Of a stretch of DNA of 64,000 nt, positions 60,511 through 64,000 are shown piece after piece; positions within the stretch are counted from its first letter, which is position 1, and each line of letters opens with the position of its first letter. A model generated the notes under the pieces. It did no database searches. It saw only the letters and a program-made list of their open reading frames with translations, and was not told the origin of the DNA. This DNA is from Gamarada debralockiae (Eukaryota; Ascomycota; Leotiomycetes; Helotiales; Hyphodiscaceae), in contig NXFV01000500.1 of the NCBI GenBank assembly GCA_002803225.1, forward strand, positions 1-64,000, in the 5' to 3' direction. The translations under genes and the position numbers were made by a program.

Positions 60511-61034
60511 ATGCCGTCCGAGTTAGAGAAAACAATACAGGAACGTGAAGTTCAACGACGACAGTCGACTTCGCTATCTAACAGAAATATGGCCGATGAA
60601 TCTCGAAGCCTTCAACGCGACCGGTGACGACGGTGGAGCTATCATACCAGTACCCCACTCGAGATCGGTCGCTCAGTCACATTTAGCTCTTACCATTTGG
60701 TCTCTACCTCCTGAGCTTGTGCTCGAGATTTTCAAGGCCCTCGGCCCGTGACGTCCACCTGCCTGTGCCTCACTTACAAGTCATTTTACTTCCCTGCATT
60801 GGTCCTTGTATGGCAAATCCCCACTCTATACGCTCCCTTGTGTCGATACTAGGTTCTCTACTGAGACTTTGCTACTAGGTAAGCTTCTCAGTACTTGGGT
60901 GGGGTCTGGAATGATTTTCAGTCTTTCCACGGGCTCCAAGGGCTCCAAGGTTTTTGCCTTCGAGCAGCTTGAAGAACGTGTCAGTACAAGAGAAGGGAGC
61001 TCGGAAAACTCAAGCAGCAGGAAAGGATTTTGAT
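60511..61034 (+). pseudogene. F-box-like family copy E, broken
   Basis: A Met at 60511 opens a short frame. The F-box core WSLPPELVLEIFKALGP is in another frame and ends at TGA 60748-60750. Loss of one G there explains the shift, because the next frame continues VTSTCLCLTYKSFYFP. A second shift returns to SLYGKSPLYTLPCVDTRFST and runs to the stop at 61032-61034. The tail repeats Ser/Gly-rich words and does not match the other copies well. Confidence 0.6.
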
Positions 61035-62061
61035 GGGAATGGCGGCTCAGTGGGATAAGAAATTCAAAGAATGAATGTTGTGGGCCACATCGGAAAGAGT
61101 GGCATTAAATTGGGGAGGTAAGGAGATCAATATTTTGAGTTTTGATTGCAAAATCTGGAGGCTTGTGCGATATTGACAGAGCTGTTTGGTTACATACTAC
61201 ACTGCGATATTTTAATTAAGAAGCAATACTTCGCTGTCTGTGAAGAATTGTGAATTTTCAAGCTCGTCAAGCAAAGGTATCTGGTGCCTTAACCGACCAA
61301 GTGATTAGGCAAGGGCGGCCTCTTCCGCTTCGGATTAACAACCTTCAGGTAGATGTAATCAAACAGGACATTTCGTTCAGTAAACACAACAGGCGCCAAA
61401 GAAACTTGGTCAGCAAAAATGTGGGTTAGGTGGACTTTGTTCGACTATTAACTCCGCCACCGCGAGACGCGTACGATTTCGACACTTACTGTAACAGAGA
61501 TCAACCTACAACCGATAATTGATCTTCGACGATAAAAGATGTAAGCACTCGACTTCGGGTTGAACCTTTTGCTCTTTTGCTCTTTTGCTTTGATTTCTCT
61601 TATCTAATTTGTTTTCTTACGACGGCGTTCTCTTCATTTATTATTTTTTGCGTTGCTCCAATTTTTGACTGGTCTCGCTTATTTCAGGAGTCACCCGATG
61701 AAACCCCGCCGCTATCAAATTTTTGTTTCTACTATCCGATTGAGAACTTGCTTTCAAACTGCAGCTTATCACCGCGTCATTAACACTCACTCAATACAAT
61801 CACATCCATGAAGATTTTTTTTCAAGAAAATGCTTTATTCCATGGTACAAAAGACAAGAATGTCTTCCGCGAGATTTGCATCTCCCCACTACAGCCGTTG
61901 CAAAAAAACAAATCCCCGCCCCCTAGCAAAGATTAAAAGTAGGAATGTAGGTATCTCAAGAACGAACAAGGCACAAGAGCCGGGAATAGTACAAAAGCAC
62001 AGTGTGAATACAACCACAAGCCATGAAAAGCAAGACGCCACCCAAACTTTTGACAACAACT
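61035..62061. other. Intergenic; 3' side of the GTPase gene
   Basis: No gene supported. A short pyrimidine repeat (CTTTTG three to four times) lies at 61565-61592. A poly-A/T-rich stretch at 61790-61850 precedes the stop of the minus-strand gene and may hold its 3' UTR. Confidence 0.4.
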
Positions 62062-64000
62062 TTACTCCGAATCCTTAGCATTGACGCTAGCATCGTCTGG
62101 AGTCTTTGATGCGGCTTCCTCGACATCGCTTTGTTGAGCCGGATCTTCCTCCACCGGGTTTTCGAGATTGGCATTTGCAGCGGCTTGCTCGACGGTCTCA
62201 CTGGACTTCTCAGGCTCAGCTGCCTCCAAATTTCGCTTCTCTCGGTCCTCGATAGCTTGACGGACCGCCGCTCTCATCTGGCGCTCCCACTTTGGCATGA
62301 CTTGGCCAGTTGTTCTTTTCCCAGCCACTATCTCCATATAGTCTCGACTCATACACATGAACACTTCGTCTGTCTTATCAGTCATTGCTAACTTGACATC
62401 TCGCAGCATCTGAGTCAATCTTTGCTTTACTTCCTGGCAACTCTCCGTGAACATCTCCCCACGACGCGATTCGACATGATCTGACATATACTGCTTCATT
62501 CTCATGTATTGTCCACTTCCTGCACAGTGTTATTAAACGCTAGAGATCATAGATAGGGGTAAGGTTTACCTGTTTCAGCAGCGCACCAGTCATAGGCGGC
62601 AGAAAGATTGCGAGCGATGACTGGAGTGAACTCTCGGTTCGCTTCTCGTTGCATGGTATTTACTAGTTCCCCCATCTGCGCTGCAAGCCCTTGGAGAATG
62701 GCCTCGTAGTTCTTGAGCTGCTGTCCTAGTAATGCAATCCCCGCCACACCAGCTCCTGCTTTCATCTAGAAACCCACGAAGTCAGCATGGAAACGAAGAG
62801 AGTGATAGAAGAGAGTCCTCATACGCTTCGTGCTTCGACGTCGGAATGGAAATGCTCCAGGAGGAGCTTTCCCGTCTTAGAGAATGTTTGGAGAACTCGT
62901 GGCAGGCGTTGAGCGAAAACTCTTTCCCAGTGATTGGCGAGGTGTACTATTATGGGTTCTGTGAGTTGATGGTTGAAATCTGGTTCAGGATCTCGGAGTC
63001 AGCACAGCTTCTTCTAGAAATGATTAAGAGTAGCAAATTTGATTCAGGAGAGACGAGGTAGAGGCGAACCACACCACGCCTTTAAAACAGTTTGAAGAAA
63101 TGAGCCGAGAATACGAACCGTGGAGTCCTTGAGCGTTCGAGTACACGCCATCACGTCTCATAATTGCCTTATATGTGGCCCAATAGTAACCGCCTAGCTC
63201 GCGGTTGTCCCTATTGACTGGAGAATGCCAGTGCTGAACCTTGGGCAGGGCTTCGTCGAACGCAAGTTGGCAGACATGATCATAATTTTCAAATATATTC
63301 TCGACCAGGGCTTGATTCATATCATGGAGGCAGTCTTGCACAGCCTACATAGGATAGTCAGCAAATCAATTTTACGCAAATAGATAAATGTCACCAAGCT
63401 GTCATCCAGTGTCAAGACTCACTTTGTCGAGCGATTTTTCTAGAGTCGAAAGTCTGTTCTTCAGAAATCTTGTCTCGGCTTGCATCTCTCGCTCTGAAAG
63501 ATTTAGTCCAGTTCCATCATTTTGCGCCCAGAGTGAAAGGGACGTCAACAGCTGACTGAAAGAGGTGAGGAAACGGCGGCAATTGGAAGCCCTTCCGGCT
63601 TCTGTCAAACGCATACAATGCGATTTCAATTGTGGGATCTCAGTTTCCTCCAAAGTACCGAAGCCTGCTACATCTGACTCCTTTTGAAGCCGATTCGAAA
63701 GCTTTTGGGCTGCTCGGGAACTAACGCAGAAGACCTATAAAAATCCTCGATGTCAGCCTTTGCACAATGAGGGAAGAATAAGGAAGCAGAGTTGAGTTGA
63801 GTGACTTTTGAGACAGCATCTGCTCTAGTAAAGGTAATGAAAAGAAGCAACAAATCGATCGCAAGGGGGAGAAAAAGGAAGAGAAGAGGGGGGGGAGGGG
63901 GGTTGGCTTCGAGAATTACTCACAGGAAGTGAACGGGCGACCTCGTCGTAATCCCGCACATTATCCATCTCGTCCGGGTTGAAGTCCTCGTCCTCTTGTA
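62062..64000 (-). CDS. Dynamin-like large GTPase (SLIP-GC-like), C-terminal part; gene runs off the window
   Basis: Six exons on the minus strand: 64000-63924 (partial), 63734-63423, 63344-63119, 62991-62825, 62765-62570 and 62519-62062. All junction phases agree, and stop TCA/TGA-side is at 62062. The visible 478 residues lack the GTPase domain, which must lie to the right. The region begins DEVARSLPVFCVSSRAAQKL and EETEIPQLKSHCMRLTEAGR, a block I know from fungal dynamin-family proteins annotated as nuclear GTPase SLIP-GC-like. A long helical stalk-like region follows (LPRVLQTFSKTGKLLLEHFH; VNTMQREANREFTPVIARNL; YMRMKQYMSDHVESRRGEMF). The last 80 residues are acidic and disordered. The assignment is from pattern memory, so the family is moderately sure and function unknown. 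Confidence 0.6.

Noticed and set aside
1..64000. CRISPR arrays, operons, riboswitches, bacterial terminators
   Set aside because: No spaced direct repeats or polycistronic spacing; the gene structures are eukaryotic.

Overview
This is nuclear DNA of a filamentous ascomycete (Pezizomycotina). Spliceosomal introns are 44-130 nt with GTAAGT/GTATGT donors and CAG/TAG acceptors. Gene content points the same way: a GH28 pectinase, a HET-domain relic, F-box-like families, a Fot1/pogo transposon and an AT-rich block that looks RIP-mutated. A plant-associated Leotiomycete fits the gene mix, but that placement is inference. No CRISPR, operon, rRNA or convincing tRNA was seen.

Layout. 1-1530 is a TA-rich, gene-free block. 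1.5-4.4 kb holds relics and a duplicated promoter-like module. 4615-6175 (-) is an intact secreted endopolygalacturonase with an extra N-terminal Cys-rich domain. 8407-9021 (+) is an orphan protein. 10.5-13.9 kb holds two broken genes: a GNAT acetyltransferase relic and a CUE-like acidic protein. 16955-17384 (+) is a small two-exon gene. 17765-21153 (-) encodes a Reb1/TTF1-type Myb factor. 21448-23203 (+) is a HET pseudogene, followed by a 220-bp inverted-repeat element at 23823-24042. 24385-27499 (-) is a 1003-aa conserved-looking protein of unknown function. 30316-31830 (+) is a membrane-anchored P-loop ATPase. 32354-33215 (+) is a membrane protein interrupted by one stop. 34412-37223 (-) is a DUF6604-type protein. 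37.2-41.1 kb is gene-poor and ends in a broken small secreted protein gene. 41735-43026 (-) is an FAD monooxygenase. 43682-46138 (-) is COG4. 46223-48398 is a complete Fot1/pogo element inserted 82 bp upstream of the COG4 start codon. 48984-49390 (-) is a kinase relic. 49724-53153 (-) is a PMR1-type Ca2+/Mn2+ ATPase. 54441-56439 (+) is the cohesin kleisin Rad21/Scc1. 57.2-61.0 kb is a tandem array of five F-box-like copies, only one of them open. 62062-64000 (-) is the C-terminal part of a dynamin-like GTPase that runs off the window.

How it fits together. Housekeeping genes (rDNA termination, Golgi trafficking, Golgi calcium, cohesin) are intact and sit between islands of decay. In several decayed genes the breaks are in-frame stops that a single C-to-T or G-to-A change would explain, with coding-quality sequence continuing beyond them. 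The transposase carries three such stops and no frameshift. This is the signature expected of repeat-induced point mutation, although two or three of the affected genes look single-copy within this window. No wholly new system could be demonstrated. The best leads are the transition-type nonsense in apparently unique genes, the F-box array, the Cys-domain/GH28 fusion and the transposon in the COG4 promoter.
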